A stretch of DNA of 37,014 nt from Nymphaea colorata (GCF_008831285.2 NW_022204629.1:1-37014), one strand, 5' to 3'; numbered from the stretch's first letter, positions 10,500 through 23,076 are shown. The notes: generated by a model not told the origin, from the sequence alone. Numbers and translations are program-made.

Positions 10500-12244
10500 C
10501 CAATGCCTAGTGCCAATCGCAAAAAAAAAAGAGGAAAGTCATCCGCGCCTAGTGTAGAAGGATGTTTGTATTTGAGTTTGGGAAAAGGCCCAAAGATCTG
10601 AACTAACGTAGAATTATGTTTAGATATGGACATAAAGAAAACTTCATGATGTGCCCCATGAATGTGTGATTCAGATGGCACACACTTGAGGTGGAAAAAC
10701 GGGGGGTAGAAGTTGTACTCCAAGCAATGATGGAGACCAAAATAGAAATACCAACCTTTTTGGATCCCGAGCACCATTGAAAGCATCCAGTAGCAGTAGG
10801 AGTTTATCATGCATACTTTACAAATGATCTCAGGATTGATGCATGATCTTGTGCAAAGTACTCCTTTTGGCAGAAGCAGTGTGGAGACTAACATAATCAA
10901 GAACCATAAACCTAGAGGTATAAAACACAGAGTTTATGAATCTATAACCACCAGAGTTAAATAGAAATGGTGCTATGAATGATGCCAAGGAGTGGTTGAA
11001 GGAGATCGACAAAATCTTGGCTACTTTAAACATGCTTGATGAAAGAAGGTTCAATTTGGAACCTTTATACTAAAAGGGGATGTCGAGGAATGGTGGCAAA
11101 CGTAGAGTGAGGTGAAGTTCACCAAACAGGAGATTACATGGAATGATTTCAAGGACATTTTTGAAAATGCCTACACCAGCCTTCACACGATAGAGGTGTA
11201 TGCAAGAATTCTTGGAATTGGAGAAAGGGAGCATGAGTTTACATGAATATGTGGTCAAATTTCGACATTTAGAGAAATATTGTCCACATATTTACACTAC
11301 GGATGCAGATAGAGTACATAAATTTGTGAGAGGATTTAAAGATGGGCTGAGGAGCAAGGTGATGGGCAGTCGTTCAAGAGATTTGAATAATGCCATTGAC
11401 ATAGCTACATGCTTTGAAGAGGATTGGGACAGATGTCCTGGAATAGGCAAGAAAAGTGGATTCTTCAAGCCAAGACTGAAGGCAAATCAGTTCAAGAGGA
11501 TCCACAGTGATACAGTGAAGCCTGGGAGAAGTTCAAAAAGTAGAGATGGTCACCACCTAAGAGGAATGATGAGTGTCCCAAGTGTCAACGTCAGTACCCT
11601 GGTATACCATGGTACCAAGACACAGGAACATGTTTATATTGCAGTGCCAAGGGACATTTTATTCGAGAATGTCCAAAGAAAAAAGAGGCAGAGCAAAAAA
11701 GAAAAGGAATAACCAACTTGTAGAGAAGAAGGTACCAATACGAGTCCATGCTAACAATATAGAGGATACCACCATAGAGGATCTCAAATCAAATGATCTC
11801 ATTGAATGTATACTTCAACTCTCATTGGGCACATGTTATTTTTGACTCTAGAGCAACATGTTCTTTTATTTCAAAGAGAATTGTTGAATTATTAGAAGTA
11901 GAAGAAAAGTGCATGCCATATGGATTGTTAGACCTTACACCAGTAGAAAACAAAGTACTTACATAACATATATAGAGGACTTCAAAATTGAAATACAAGG
12001 ATACGTGCTACCAGCTCAGTTAGCGGTGATCAATATATTGATCCTAGAAATAGATTGGTTATAATTCCACTATGTGAACATTGACTGCAAGAAGAAGAAA
12101 TTGAAAATCTTTGTGCAAAATGATCAAAATGTCAAATTTGGAGTGAAGAATCTTTAGGGTGAAAAAAAGATAATTGTCCTATCGATCAAAGCAAGAAAAT
12201 ACATGAAAGATGGGCTGGATGAATGTGCAGTTGCAGTTTGCTAA
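10500..12244 (+). pseudogene. Decayed Ty3/gypsy gag-protease fragment
   Basis: A plus-strand Gag is readable across several frames. Around 10977-11035 it reads NDAKEWLKEIDKILATLNML, followed by FILKGDVEEWWQ, the usual start of Retrotrans_gag. At 11200-11712 an open frame carries the rest of the capsid (EYVVKFRHLEKYCP, GLRSKVM). After a frameshift, the nucleocapsid zinc knuckle CX2CX4HX4C is intact at about 11635-11677 (CLYCSAKGHFIREC). Further on, VIFDSRATCSFIS (about 11843-11880) is the aspartic protease active-site block, but the usual DSGA is DSRA, which would kill the enzyme. The protease C-terminal block ends near 12244 and no RT follows. The protein normally forms the particle and processes itself. 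This copy has multiple stops and frameshifts and no LTRs in view. A chromovirus-type element is likely but not proven. Confidence 0.8.
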
Positions 12245-13530
12245 TCAGTCGCATTATGTAATGAGATTTCAATATAAATGGGATTTTTGGAGTTCTGCAA
12301 TAGTGGTATCTCTTTGATAAATGATATTTAGGTACTATGATATGTCATGCCTTAGTCTTATGCTCAATAGTGTCAATGTGTTTTATTTATTAGTCAAGAC
12401 TTCTTTAGAATGGCTTTCAATTGTTTGACTATTATTTGTTTATTGTGTAGAATGACACTCATTTCCATAAAAGCACCTCATGGAAAGGCATTGCAAGTCC
12501 TGGATCTCGATTAAGTAAACAGAACTTATAACATTTGATTGGAGTTCCAAAAAAAAAACTAATCCCTATGAAATATTATTGGTGACAAAATGATGGATAT
12601 CAACAAGGGTGCTATCAAATGCATCTTAGAAGCATGTTGGGTCCAGTAGAAGTCTTCCAAGTCAGGTACCTTAAATCTTTATTTGTTTTCCTTTTTGTTC
12701 CTTTTTCATCCTTTTGTTAGCTACCCTCTGCTAGCCAAAGAAGACTGTGGTCGGTTAATAGAGTCCTTTAGTATTTAGTTTAAAATTCAAATTAACTTGA
12801 AGTTCTAATCTATTTGATACCTGATATTGATGAAACTTTAAGACGGTTAGAATACTTGAGGAAGAACTTAGTCTTCATAGTTTTCTCATCGTTTATACTG
12901 AAAGTAAACTGACATATAGTATGTTGAGTCTTTCAATAGTCATTTGGAAGGCACCAATCAGCTCAGGCTACCAGAATCCACAATGGATACTTCTTCCAAA
13001 CAAGAACTTTATATGCGGGTTTTATTTTTGCGGGGTTGGGGGTGGGGAGGCCTTGCAAATTTAGAGGTGCAAGACATTGAGTTTGGTACCACCATTCTTC
13101 TAGCACTTTTTTTTTAGTAACTTTGCACACTTAAAAACCAGATTATTAAAAAAAAACCCTAATATGAGATGGGGTAAAGGTGGGAACTCTATTTATGTTG
13201 AAAGCTTATTGCTTTTTCAAAAGGACACAATGAATTTTTAAACATGCTAAAACCATGTTAGGAACTTTCATTTAACGTCAAAACCTCTTTGCATAATCTA
13301 AAGCAAAGTAGTACTCCAATTGCCGAACTGTTAGCCTTTTTTACTTAAATAGTCTTTACACCAGCACTTGGATAGCTAATTGGAGCTCTTATTGGCCATA
13401 GAGGAGTGAACACCACATTTTTGTTACTGTACACTTTCGTAGGACATCTTTCAAGCACATGTTATACAATACATAATTAAGAAACATTTTTTCATTTTCA
13501 ACTCCATCAATTATAGCATTGGTAGACAAT
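12245..13530. other. Intergenic, nothing recognised
   Basis: AT-rich, without supported ORFs. A short G-run occurs at about 13033-13048. Confidence 0.45.
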
Positions 13531-16488
13531 CTTTTGCATCCCAAAAAATTTTTGGTTTTGGAGTGCTCCAGAAAAATGAGGTTTTATTTTTAATGAGAGA
13601 GAAAGGGACTCGCTCATTGGTAAGAGGATCGACCATTCCTGGTGCCTTTACCAGGGATAATCAATCCAAGGGCTATGTTTATTCTTGATGTATTTCATTT
13701 TTGCTTAAACATCTTTTTCATTCAAAATGCGGTGCGGTGATTGAGAAAATATTGAAGATTTGATATTTCAAGATTTTTAGAAAGTTTTCAAGAATCATTT
13801 GATAGCGTAAAACATTTTGATTTGAGAAATTCTTAATTGAGAAATCTTTACAAATATCATTTGAAAAACTTTAGAGATTACTTTTTGATGTCACTTTAGT
13901 ATTCTCTTAAGACTTTAAGTAAGTTTGAGATTTTGCTATAATTTGCTTACTACGTAGTTAGAGTTTCATCTTATCTTGCTTAAATTCTTTTAGAGCGATA
14001 CTTGTGATCATTTGTGATTTCACAAGTGAATATAAATGTATGGATGCATTGACCCTGCATGATTAGGAGTAAATCATTCAATCCTACCATAACATTGATC
14101 TAAGAGCATCCTATCATCACATGCATCTAAGTTTCTCATTTTATAATTGTCATAAATATTTTTATGAAGAGAGAAAAGTTTTTGAAAATAGAATAAGGTT
14201 GTAAACAATCAATCATGAATCTAATCTTGGGTCATTACTTGAGTTTTGGTTTTGATGAAGTCGGCAAATGAAAAGGTATTGGGAGAAAAATATTCAAAAA
14301 AATGAAAAAGAAAAAAGACTTGAATACAAGAGGAATAAGGAGAAAAAGAGAAAGAGATTTTGAAAATCACAAAAATAAGGATTTAAAATAGAGAGATATA
14401 CGTATACTTGTACATACTTATATATGTATATATATATATATATGTATGAATACATATATGAAAGCTTGCGAAGAGGAAGTTTATATCAAATAGAGAGGGA
14501 GAATAAGTTTTTATAAAGAGAGAGAGAGATTTTATAATGAAATACACATATATATATTTATATATACGTAAATGAGAGTTTGTAAAAGAATATGTTAAAT
14601 CATAAAGAGAGAAAGACAAAGAGAGATAGTCATGTGCTAGTATACGTATATAACATGTATATATACATGTCTTCATGAGTGCTGAAATCAATAAATAACT
14701 TGGAAATATCTGACTTCAATTTTTCTATGTAGGCCGGAGAGGAACTTGGACTCATGCAAAAGCCTAGGCTAAGTGTCAAAGGCCTCATTTCTTGCTTTTG
14801 AAAATCTATTGAAAAAAATGATTCCAAATATTTTTACGTGTGAATCATAAAAACATTATCATTTCATTTGTTACAAGAAATATATTTCTTGCACTGTTGT
14901 GCATGGAAAAAAAAATCAATCATTCATGAAATGAAGAGCGACGTAAGAAAGCACTCATTGGGGTTCATAATCGGGTGATTGAGAAAGCAACTAAGCGTGA
15001 GAAGGACTTGAACATGAACTTCAACATGTACAAATTTGTGAAGGGCTTTCCTGGGTTGGAGAAGTCTGAACCTCAAAAATCAACAAAGTTGGAAAAGTCC
15101 CAAACCGAACACTCATTCTTGTTGTGCATTTGCTCATTAATCAAGAAAATTAGTATATCATGCATGAACATCATCTCAAGCATATAACAAGCATTTGGCC
15201 ATGAAGAGATGAAGATGAGAAGAGAAAATGAAAACAATCAACAAGACTATGTTCAAGAAAAAGGAATAGTATAATAATAAGGACATATTAATGAAAAATA
15301 ACAACAACAACAACAATATTTGAAAGAACATGATTTAATCATAAAATAAAATATCGTCTCATCTTTTTATGCTCCCGGTGCACTTGAGCATAGCCTCTTG
15401 TCTCTAAAAAGCGGTTGAGTGCTATCTCCTTTGGCCATGGGGAGATAAAAATGAGAGAAAAAAAAAAGAAATGTGTGGGATGATGATTACATACCTCTTA
15501 TGAGAAATGACCTAAGGAAGATAAACACCTTCACTTGAAAATCCCCTTTGAGTGAAGCTCCAAGATGATGCGTCCAAGAGGGTTGTAGCTTGTTTTAAGT
15601 TGGAGAGGGAAATGGAGAGAGGAAGAGGGAGAGAGAGAGAGCTCAAGAGAAACTCTAAGTCTTCAAGTGAGAATACATTAGAATTTCTCCCAAGGGCCAA
15701 TCTTACCCAAGAGGGGGGAAAATGAGGGGTATTTGTAGAAGATTTTGGAGCCAAAACCCTAAATTTGAATTTTTTGACCTAAAAAGACTAAAATAACCCT
15801 CTAAAAGGAGATTTTTTGGCCAAAAGGAAGGGCAAATGGGTCTTGTCCACCCAAAAAGACTAAAATTACCTTCTAAAAGAAATTTTTTGGTCAAAAGGAA
15901 TGGCAAATAGGTCTTGTCCACCCAAAAAGACTAAAATTACCCTCTAAAAGGAGGTTTTTTTGTCAAAAGGAAGGGTAAATGGGTCTTGTCTACCCAAAAA
16001 GACTAAAATCAGCCTCTAAGAGGAGATTTTTTTGTCAAAAGGAAGGGCAAATTGGTCTTGTCCACCCAAAAATACTAGAATCACCCTCTAAAAGTAGATT
16101 TTTTTGTCAAAAGGAAGGGCAAATTGGTCTTGTCCACCCAAAAAGACTAAAATCACCCTCTAAAGGCATATTTTTTTGTCAAAAGGAGGGGCAAATTGGT
16201 CTTGTCCACCCAAAAAGACTAAAATCACCCTCTAAAAGCAGATTTTTTTTCAAAAGGAGGGGCAAATTGGTCTTTCTACCGAAAAAGACTAAAATCACCC
16301 TCTAAAAGGAGATTTTTTGGTCAAAAGGAGGGGTAAATGGGTCTTAAATGATCGATTTGGATCTGAACTTGGGTTTTGGATCTAATTTGGATATGGAAGT
16401 TGTATTTTGGATTTAATTTGGATCTAAATTTGAGTTTCATGCTTGGATAAAACATCATAATCTTTTAGAAAAATTTGGGGTGATTACA
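13531..16488 (-). mobile_element. Isolated LTR (solo-LTR-like), inverted, same family as 3' LTR at 34488
   Basis: Read on the minus strand, it starts TGTAATCACCCCAAATTTTT (16488 downwards) and matches the 3' LTR start TGTAACCACCCCAAATTTTT at 34488. Its other end, GGAGCACTCC..GGGATGCAAA, matches the 3' end of the truncated 5' LTR at 25330-25370. Homology is colinear throughout: the ~72-bp U3 repeats, TATA region, hairpin, one full leader repeat and the AT-rich tail. No primer-binding site adjoins its inner end and no matching polypurine tract adjoins 16489, so it behaves as a solo LTR. I found no convincing 5-bp TSD, so the flanks are mutated or the copy was rearranged. Its TATA box is altered (CTACAAATA in LTR sense). 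Length is about 2.96 kb; the 3' LTR of the other element should be longer because it has more leader repeats. Confidence 0.85.
15775..16345 (-). repeat. ~72-bp tandem repeat in U3 of the inverted LTR, 8 units
   Basis: Eight units of about 72 bp carry the core CCCTCTAAAAGGAGATTTTTT and GGGTCTTGTCCACCCAAAAA. Core positions are near 15797, 15870, 15942, 16013, 16085, 16158, 16231 and 16299. The period is divisible by three, giving a spurious 108-codon repetitive frame at 15979-16305. The same repeat occurs in the 3' LTR at 34640-35115. Confidence 0.92.
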
Positions 16489-17876
16489 TGAGGAAGGCTC
16501 CTCCCCTGATCCTCTTGTACTCAAATCCCGTCGAAGGAGCATTTCTGAAGGAAAATATAATGACAAATAAATGGTTTATCAAGGGAAGATGGATTCAAAG
16601 GTGGCTAAAATAGTGGTCTAAAACTAATAGTAAGGTATGTATTAATCTTGAATCTGACCAGATAAAAGGTATCGATCTTGAAAATGACTCCTCCCTTGAT
16701 AATGAATGAGCATGTAAGCTTTTGTTGGCCACACTTCAATAAAAGTCTTACAATAAAAAAGAAAGTTTATGGATTTTTGATGAATGAAAAAGCTATGTGA
16801 TAGCTTCAATAGGATTTTTGGCGGACCTTTCTTGATGTGGTTGAGTACCAAAGACTCTAAACAATTTGTTAATGAGAAAAAGAAAAAAAAAATTGTAGTA
16901 ACACATGAATGTTAAAGGATTAGATTCAAATAAAATCACATGTTACCATCTCAAATTTATCAGATATTCATAATTCCAATTCAAATTTGGATTTAAATAT
17001 GAAGGTAGAAAAATCCATGGCGTATCCACATTCGAATTTGATTTAAATTCACAATCCAAACTTGATTTTAGATTTGCATCCACACCTGAATCCAACTTTA
17101 AAATACAAGAGCCAAAACCACATTACGATATGTTAAGAATGTATAGATATTCAAAACGTATAAATTGGGTATATGATAATTCATTTGAAATTGAATTCGA
17201 AAGGAAACCTGAATACGAATATGATGGGATATTTAGTTAAAACTGAAGCCGAATTCGAATCCAATCAAAAGTCATTTCTTAAATATAAAGCCCATTCAAT
17301 TTTTTTAATTAAAGTGTCACTTTTTTCCTTTTTCATATCAACTAACTTTTTCAGAGTAGTGATTGTGAATACATACATGTGGTTGCTTCTAGAGAATTCT
17401 TACTACAACAAAAATACAAAAAATCAATAATTAGTTATTACAGTTTTAACAAATTGTTATACGAATGATTATGTTATGATTTGAAGAGAAACAAATAAAC
17501 TGATATGAGATGTTGCACCAATCCAGATAGATGAATTCTTCTAAACAAATACTACACCCATTAACACGAAGCTAAGCAGAGATATATAGTGGAGAATGAT
17601 CAGGCCAACCTCCAAATAACTGAAGCATCCAACCACCACCTTTGACATTTCATAATGAAAAAATGAATGCAAAAGATCAAAAATGAAGTGGCTGAACTTG
17701 GCAATGGTAAAGTAACAAAAATATTTGTTGAAAAGTTTCCGAATGCTCCAGCTTCTGACACATGCAGTGCTTTGGGCAATCACCTCCCCTACCTCAAAAA
17801 AAAAAGAGAAAAAGAAGCAAAAAGAGAAGTTGGGTTGGGGAGAGGAGGATGAGGAGTCATTGCCACCCTTGAGGGT
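16489..17876. other. Intergenic, with a possible decayed MITE at about 16917-17290
   Basis: No gene recognised. The subsegment 16917-17290 has many AATCCAAT/GAATTCGAATCC/TTGGATTT motifs like those at 6045-6369 and is probably a relic of a similar non-autonomous element, but the ends are not definable. The 17541-17891 frames on both strands are unsupported. Confidence 0.4.
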
Positions 17877-17884
17877 GTCGAGCA

Positions 17885-18667
17885 TAGGCATGGGCCAGCA
17901 TGATCAGATCCGGCCGGGTAACTTTGCGGACAGGGTATCGGCCTGTACATGCGGCCCGTCGTGGGCCCGGTAAGCCCAACAATTTTTTTATTTTTCATTT
18001 TTAAATGCATTTTCAAGTCTGTTTTCTTTGTAAATGTTTCAAACTTTAAAAAATTGAAAGTTCACTTTAGTCTTCGTTTCCTTCTTTCGCCATCAGCATT
18101 TCACCAGGCTGCATCACCATCATCGCACCTCCTGGCATGCGCGGCCGTGCCTACCATGCCATCACCAATTAGTTGCCTCTTGTTCCAAATCCAAACCATT
18201 TGTCGCCGCCCAACTACTGCTCGGCTTGAGGACTCATTGATTTCATTGTCACCAGTCTCCCCCCCTCTCTCTCTCTCAGTGTGTGTGTGTGTGTGTGTTT
18301 GTGAATGGTTGTTCTCCATTGGAATGAATCCGACGTACATGATTGTTCTCTTCTTGGCTGAATCAGGTGACATTCGTAAGGTGGGGAAGGCAGGAGAGTG
18401 GTTGAAGAGCATGTTGGATTAGGCCCGTCCAATCGGAGCGTGAAGCAGTGGAGGAAAGGTGCAGGAGGAAGTTGCAGTCTGGCAGAAGCGGTGCCACGGA
18501 GGCTGCAAAAATGGGCCAAGCCTCATGCATTCTTATCATGGCCCGGTACTGGGTCCGGCCTGACCCGTTAATAGATGGGCCAGGTAGCGGGCTGGCCGGG
18601 TCCAAGCCCGAGTAGTTAACAGCACAAAATTGTCGGGTTGGGCTGGCATAGCCGATGCCCAGGCCTA
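17885..18667. mobile_element. 783-bp hAT-like non-autonomous element with non-repetitive cargo
   Basis: The left end is TAGGCATGGGCCAGCATG and the right end is GGCATAGCCGATGCCCAGGCCTA; the outer bases form an imperfect inverted repeat starting TAGGC. Flanks GTCGAGCA (17877-17884) and GTCCAGCA (18668-18675) match at 7 of 8 bases, consistent with a hAT 8-bp TSD. Both terminal ~100 bp are GC-rich with many GGCCCG/CGGGCC motifs (subterminal repeats). The middle, about 18000-18500, is different: pyrimidine-rich and mixed-composition sequence with a (CT)n(GT)n tract and a 157-codon frame (17949-18422) that begins in the left end. No transposase is present. The cargo may be captured host DNA. The frame's last residues, GKAGEWLKSMLD, faintly resemble the N-terminus of IQD proteins, but this is weak. 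Confidence 0.68.
18264..18299. repeat. (CT)n(GT)n microsatellite
   Basis: A CT run followed by about ten GT units, inside the cargo of the hAT-like element. Confidence 0.93.
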
Positions 18668-18747
18668 GTCCAGCATGCATCTAGTGTTTCTCTTTTTATT
18701 TAAAAAACAAGAATGTGGGCCCCAAGGTGGATGGCTAGGTCTTTGTG

Positions 18748-18749
<2 letters not shown>

Positions 18750-18785
<36 letters not shown>
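18750..18785. repeat. (AT)n microsatellite
   Basis: Pure alternating TA of 36 bases. Confidence 0.95.
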
Positions 18786-18788
<3 letters not shown>

Positions 18789-18947
18789 CTAAAAATAGAT
18801 GACAAAAGTGCCTTATCATTTTTTATCTATGTTGTTCTCCCAACCCCCGTCATGAAAATGATCAATTTCTATTCTGCTGGAGGCCGCAAAACCAGTTTTC
18901 TCTGCAATCTAAACTTATAGACATGATTTTAAATTTGGTAAGAAACA

Positions 18948-18948
18948 A

Positions 18949-18980
<32 letters not shown>

Positions 18981-18986
18981 GTATAT
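18948..18986. repeat. (AC)n(AT)n microsatellite
   Basis: An AC run passes into an AT run ending GTATATT. Confidence 0.93.
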
Positions 18987-21900
18987 TAAGTTAGTCATAT
19001 TTTGGATGTAAATAATGTTTTTAATAATCTAAAAATGAATGGCTCTTTTAACATAAAAATTTTGAACATTGTAGAAAAGAACAATTTTTTCATGAAAATA
19101 ACTTGAACTGAAACATGATTTTTATAAATTTAGTATTAATTATATACATATTAGGAGGTTCACATTTTATTTAAAATATATTTTAATATAAATTTCAGAG
19201 GTATGGCTTAACATTATGCAAATCTTAACATTATGAGAAAGGTTAAGATATGCCTGTTGGATTCAATATGTATTTTTGCAACTGAGTCCAATATGAACTT
19301 TATGCTAAATAAATTTGGATTGCAGATCATATATGTAAAATATTTTTACATAATAAAATCAATGAAGTAAAAGATTAACAAGAAATCTGACAAGTCCAAA
19401 AGGGTGAACTCTTGGGGATGTTGAAGGCTTGGCTTTGGGGATTTTTCTACCAGATTTATTTAGGAGCAAGTAAATTAAGAAATTGATTTTTTTCTTTAAC
19501 ACAACCTATAAAAAATGTGCCGATGAGTATTTTTCTCATGTATTCTAGTATTATAACAGATCACGCCACGATTGATGGGAATTAAAGTTAATGTGAATGA
19601 AGAAAATATAATGAATTGGAGAGAGAAAAGAAGCAGCAATATGAACGTAGTTAGTCTGGAAGAGAAGAAGAATACAGTGTAAGAAATTGATGAAACAACG
19701 TGAAAGGACTGAAGCCAATGAGTAACAACTGACAGAATTGAGCGTGGAATTTCTTGAGCCATCAAGGCCGAATTTCTTCCGTAACTTGATTACCTCAGCG
19801 CTCTACCACTCGCAAGAGGATAATGTGGTGGTGGTGGTGATCAAATGGACCCACCTGCTCAATTTGAATTTTATGTGCAGTTTTTTGCCTATTTTCTTCG
19901 CATCCTTCTGAAAATTGCTTCTCTTCCTCTGCCCTTCAATCTACCAAGAAACTGGGAGTGGGGTTGCAGGAGATGGGAGAGGCAATAGACGCTCTTGTGC
20001 AAACAGCCATTTCTACTGCAACCAATTTGTTGAAAGAGACGAAAGACTACATCTTGAATGCCAAAGATGATCTGAAGAAGCTCCAAAGGATCCTGAAAAT
20101 CTTCCAAAAGGCCATCAAAGATGCTGATCGAGTCCTTTTTCAGCAAGGAGTGCGACAGAGAACTAGAGTTTGAGCTCAAGGATGTTGTTTATGATGCCGA
20201 GGACATCATTGAAGGATATTGAAGCAAAATTGAGGCCTGTAAGAGGGATCAGGTATGGAGATGGTCTTTACAGTGCTCTCTTCCTATTACAAAGATGTTT
20301 CTTTTTGTTACCAAGTTGGTAACAAAATGAAGAAAATCAATGAAAGGCTTGATAAAATAAAGAAAGATTGGGACATGGTGGATAGGCTCAAAACAACACC
20401 AAAAGGGTGTGGTAAGGACCCTGTTCAATGTGAACATGTCAACCCCAAAGAGGCAACTGATCACATAGGTATACAACTGCCCATAGGCTGGGAGGATGAT
20501 AAAAGGTGTTAGTAGAAATGCTCTCCTCGAATGACTTTTGTAGTAAGACTGAGAAGGGTGGTGCTTCTATTATCTCCATTGTTGGAAAGGGAGGGATCGG
20601 TAAAATGACTCTTGCAAACATGGTATTTAATGAAGTTGAACAACAGTTCATGGAACGCAGGTGGTGGGTTTGTGTTTCGGAAATGCCAACCATAAGGATT
20701 TGGTGTGGCAGATACTAAGGGAAGTGTGCAAGAGTTCTGCAGAAAACACTAATTGTTCCTTGACTGACTTATGCACACAATTACTGAACGAGCTCTCAAA
20801 GGAAAAAAATTTGTTGGTCCTAGGAGATGTATGGGAAGTAAAATGGTGGGACAAAGAGATAGGGGAACATTGATGGCGGGTGCAATCGGGAGAAAAATTT
20901 TGATTACCAGTAGAAAGAAATATGTGTCGGAGGGGATGGGTGCTTTTTATATGCATTAATTTCAAGAATTTAGTTTCCATCAATGTTGGTACTCGTTTGT
21001 GAAGGAGGTTTTAAGAGAAGGCCAAACAGAAGAAGATTCGGTGATGGATAAGATCAGATTTGTTGGAGAGGGAATAGTAAAGAAGTGTGGTGGGTTGCCA
21101 CTTGTGATTAAGATGGTGGGGTCCATGATGCGCACCAAGAAAATGAGTAGGGAGGACTGGAAGTCTGTCGTGATAGTAAGATATGGGAATGGAAGACTCC
21201 TGAAGCCTCATCATCGTCCACTGAAATGGGTGGCGATATTCTTCCGGTCTCATGCTGAGCTATGATGACTGCCATATTATTTGAAGAGTTGTTTTGTGTA
21301 TTGCTGCATTTATCCAAAGGATTATGAGATTGAAAGGGAGACATTGGCCATGCATGGGTGGCACACGGATTGATTGAGGAAGGCATAGATGTTGAAGCGA
21401 TAGCAATCCAATAACATGAAGATTTGACATGGCAGTGTTTGATTGAAGAAATTGATTTGAAGAACTTCAAATTGCGTCACATTTTGCATGACCTTGCCTT
21501 ATATATAGGTGGAAGGGAATATGGCAATGCCTCTACTTGGTGTACATGATGCAGAGGCACACAAGCAAAATACCTTGGAAACAGCAAATAAGGTGTGCAC
21601 ATTGTTGGCTGTTTCCAATTCTTACTTGCAGGTCTATATTGAACACTTGACCAATTTCAAGTGGTTGAGGGTGTTGTCATTGAGGGGATGCAAATGGATG
21701 AGCTGCCAAAGTCCATTGAATATCTTTCACTTGTAAAATATCTCGATCTAAGCAATTCTAAAGTGAGATGGTTGCCCAGTTCAATCTGCGACTCTGTAAC
21801 TTGCAAACATTGGATTTAAATTATAGTAAAATTGAAGAGTTGCCCAAGGAAATGGGCGAACTCTGCAACTTAAGGTATCTTGGGCTGAAATGGACATCAG

Positions 21901-22060
21901 AATTGAAATTTATAGCGGAAGGCTTGGGGAAGCTTACCAATTTACGGATGAAAAGGGGACTCAAGGGTTGGAGGGGACAAGAAAAGCAATTGATTGTGCA
22001 AGAAATGCACAATTGCTTAAGGAGAAGCATGGCATAATTAGTTTGGAATTCTACTGGAGG

Positions 22061-22131
22061 TGTTTCTGAACAGAGTGGTACTTCTGAACAGAGTAATGAT
22101 GAACAGGGTGGGGCTTCTGAACAGAGTGGTG
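22061..22131 (+). repeat. 18-bp minisatellite inside the LRR region (SEQSG repeats)
   Basis: Four imperfect units of TTCTGAACAGAGTGGTR translate to VSEQSGTSEQSNDEQGGASE. They sit between LRR blocks, just before the EALEPP segment that in CNL proteins links LRR halves. This looks like a lineage-specific expansion of a loop. Confidence 0.8.
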
Positions 22132-23076
22132 CGGTGGAGGCATTGGAACCTCCAATAAGGGAAAGATGCCAGCTTGGCATTTGAATACTGAGTATACCAA
22201 GCTACATTCACTAAAGCTAGAAAGATGCCATTTTTGAGAAAAACTAATAAGCATTACCCCGTTGAAAGTACTAAATGTCATCAATTGCCCAGCACTATGT
22301 GAAATAGCTAGCATGCCTGCCTTGGAGTCGTTGAAGGTGGAGGAATGTTGCAGCCTAGAGCAATTACCTCATCACATGCCTGCTCTCAAGTCGTTGAAGG
22401 TGTATGGACCTAATAGCTTGAAGGCTCTTGTTAACTTCCTTTACTTGAGGAGTTGATGGTGGATGGTTTGCTCAACTGGGAAGGGTGGCCAGCAGATGGA
22501 TTAGGGGAAACAACATTGACTTCTATGCCAAGGTTAAGAGAGGCAAATTTTTTGAATTGTCCAAAGATGCAGAAGGCTTGCTTGATGCTCTATTGGAGCT
22601 GGCCGGGCATGATGGTCAAGTGACTCAGCTCCAAAGTCTGTCAGTGTGTTGTTGCCTAAGTGCAAGATTGGGATGGAAATTCCTTGAGCAACTGCCTAAC
22701 CCCATTGAGTTAAGGTTGGATCAAGACTCAGCAGTACTACAGCCATCGCCATTGCCATCAGAGGTATCAACATTTCTACCCTCCCTCAAGTCTCTGTTTT
22801 GAACGACACAAATGTTGATGAGGTCTAATTGGGAAAGGGTACCTCAATGGTTGTGGGGTCTATCCCATCTGGATACATTGTACCTAAACTATTTCTATGA
22901 GGACATCAGCTTGGGAGGCCACTGGCAATGCCTCCCAAAACTGAGATACCTAGAGCTTCAATACTTCCCCAAGCTGTAGTCTCTGGTAGACATTACTACC
23001 CACCAAAATGAAAATGATGCAGTAGCAACAACATGTCCCACGGATGCAAACGAACAGATCGCCTGCCTCTCGAAGC

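Larger units (their letters stand above)
18676..19972. other. Intergenic upstream of the NB-LRR relic
   Basis: No gene recognised. Contains two microsatellites (separate entries). An imperfect inverted repeat, GGTATGGCTTAAC against GTTAAGATATGCC, lies at about 19200-19255. I see no clear TATA box placed convincingly before 19973. Confidence 0.45.

Noticed and set aside
10469-10900. 143-codon minus-strand frame
   Set aside because: Lies antisense to the N-terminal region of the gag fragment; no domain or conserved motif.
15979-16305. 108-codon plus-strand frame of repeated GQIGLVHPK residues
   Set aside because: It is the translation of the ~72-bp LTR minisatellite, whose period is divisible by three. 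No start context or domain.
17541-17891. 116-codon minus-strand frame, Phe/Ser-rich
   Set aside because: Low complexity; no domain; overlaps competing frames on the other strand.
19760-19830. tRNA-like D-arm on the minus strand (TGGTAGAGCGCTGAGG)
   Set aside because: No complete cloverleaf: no acceptor stem pairing or T-loop GGTTCRA at the right spacing.
21011-21470. Minus-strand frames of 80-120 codons across the NB-LRR relic
   Set aside because: Shadow frames of the plus-strand NB-ARC coding sequence.
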